DNA of 14,235 nucleotides from Elusimicrobia bacterium UBA6262 (GTDB lineage Bacteria; CAYTYR01; UBA6262). The position numbers were made by a program, and so were the translations under genes. Location: NCBI GenBank assembly GCA_002441095.1, contig DJVG01000063.1, positions 1 to 14,235 of the forward strand, written 5' to 3'. The notes beneath the pieces are model-generated. The model made no database searches. It saw only the letters and a program-made list of their open reading frames with translations, and was not told the DNA's origin. Shown here one piece after another: positions 13,773-14,235 of the stretch (position 1 is its first letter; every line of letters begins with the position of its first letter).

Positions 13773-13821
13773 CTATAAAATTTAAAAATCAAATCTTCAA
13801 TATCAAAACCACAAACTAAAA
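13773..13821 (-). repeat. Seven degenerate heptamers between nadB and the histidine kinase
   Basis: The minus strand divides into seven consecutive heptamers: TTTTAGT, TTGTGGT, TTTGATA, TTGAAGA, TTTGATT, TTTAAAT, TTTATAG. All begin with TT, have T or G at position 3 and A or G at position 5. The array ends directly at the AGGAG ribosome binding site of the kinase gene. The AT-rich composition makes chance more likely than in the other two spacers, but the 7-base phase holds throughout. Confidence 0.6.
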
Positions 13822-13833
13822 TTAATAATTTTA

Positions 13834-14235
13834 TTACCTTAATTTTGATTTTTTATATTTACTCTTTGACATTTCTGCAATAGTGTCTTTCTGCCATTGT
13901 AAATCATTTGTCTCGGGATAGTCAATAGTATAATGCAGGCCGCGGCTCTCCTTGCGCTTAATAGCTGATTTAATAATAATTTCCGCCACAGTAGCAAGGT
14001 TACGCAATTCCAGCAGGTCACTGGTAATGATGAAGTTCCAGTAATAATCGGCAATTTCTCTCTGCAGCATCTCGATCCGTCGTTTGGCCCGGGCCAGGCG
14101 TTTTTCTGAACGAACTATGCCTACATAGTTCCACATTAACCGCCTGATCTCATCCCAGTTATGCGCCACCATGATCGATTCATCACTTTCCACTGCTTTG
14201 CCGCTATCCCAAGGGTTGACCGGAGGAAAAGAAAC
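13834..14235 (-). CDS. nadB: L-aspartate oxidase, C-terminal part (gene starts outside the window)
   Basis: 133 codons are present and the frame stays open through base 14235, so the GTG at 14193 is internal and not a start. The sequence shows the helical C-terminal domain of NadB: PPVNPWDSG, then VAHNWDEIRRLMWNYVGIVR, RLARAKRRIEMLQREI, LLELRNLATVAEIIIKSA and the end motif RKESRGLHYTIDYPE. NadB is a flavoenzyme that oxidises L-aspartate to iminoaspartate, the first step of NAD synthesis from aspartate with NadA. The arginine of RKESRGLHY is in the conserved active-site segment shared with the succinate dehydrogenase flavoprotein family. After DYPE there is a 20-residue basic tail. The histidine kinase starts 70 bases downstream. 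Confidence 0.95.
   Translation of the reverse strand, partial: VSFPPVNPWDSGKAVESDESIMVAHNWDEIRRLMWNYVGIVRSEKRLARAKRRIEMLQREIADYYWNFIITSDLLELRNLATVAEIIIKSAIKRKESRGLHYTIDYPETNDLQWQKDTIAEMSKSKYKKSKLR

Noticed and set aside
14191..14193. GTG as the start of a small protein of 119 residues
   Set aside because: The frame continues upstream through conserved NadB sequence (PPVNPWDSG) to the window edge, so this is an internal valine.

Overview
The window comes from a diderm (Gram-negative-type) bacterium. All ten supported protein genes lie on the minus strand, so the region reads from high to low coordinates. A complete Pal/CpoB/TonB-TolA/TolB/TolQ/TolR set, two putative lipoproteins and secreted proteins with Sec signal peptides show an outer membrane. 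GTG or TTG starts occur at tolQ, the histidine kinase and the CARDB gene. The spacers are unusually rich in short repeats. The style resembles uncultured candidate-phylum genomes such as Omnitrophota or relatives, but that placement is an impression, not something the sequence proves. No rRNA, tRNA, CRISPR array or transposase gene was seen.

Layout in transcription order. (1) 14235-13834: the 3' end of nadB (L-aspartate oxidase). (2) 13763-10907: a signalling cluster with a membrane-anchored histidine kinase that ends in a degenerate GGDEF-like domain, a single-receiver protein and a double-receiver protein. None of the receivers has a DNA-binding output domain. A 191-bp MITE-like element flanked by TA sits exactly between the kinase and the single receiver; it supplies the kinase's stop codon and the receiver's ribosome binding site. 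(3) 10832-8013: uvrA, preceded by a terminator-like hairpin. (4) 7924-3472: the Tol-Pal operon in the order pal, cpoB, tonB/tolA, tolB, tolQ, tolR, behind a near-consensus sigma-70 promoter. (5) 3402-3214: a 62-residue two-helix membrane protein with its own promoter candidate. (6) 3130-1619: a secreted CARDB-repeat protein with an NTF2-like C-terminus. (7) 1300-1: the start of a large secreted repeat protein (probably a beta-propeller), behind a long, possibly structured leader.

The Tol genes form one machine. TolQ and TolR convert proton flow into movement of the TonB/TolA-like protein, which reaches across the periplasm to TolB and the peptidoglycan-binding lipoprotein Pal, with CpoB as the accessory factor. 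The two secreted proteins downstream may be cell-surface or periplasmic products.

The most unusual signal is outside the genes. Three spacers (4511-4576, 11697-11762, 13773-13821) are each built from degenerate heptamers, with a different heptamer in each; two are arranged as inverted arrays that can fold into long hairpins. Together with the MITE-like insertion, this suggests active generation of repeats between genes that leaves coding sequence intact.
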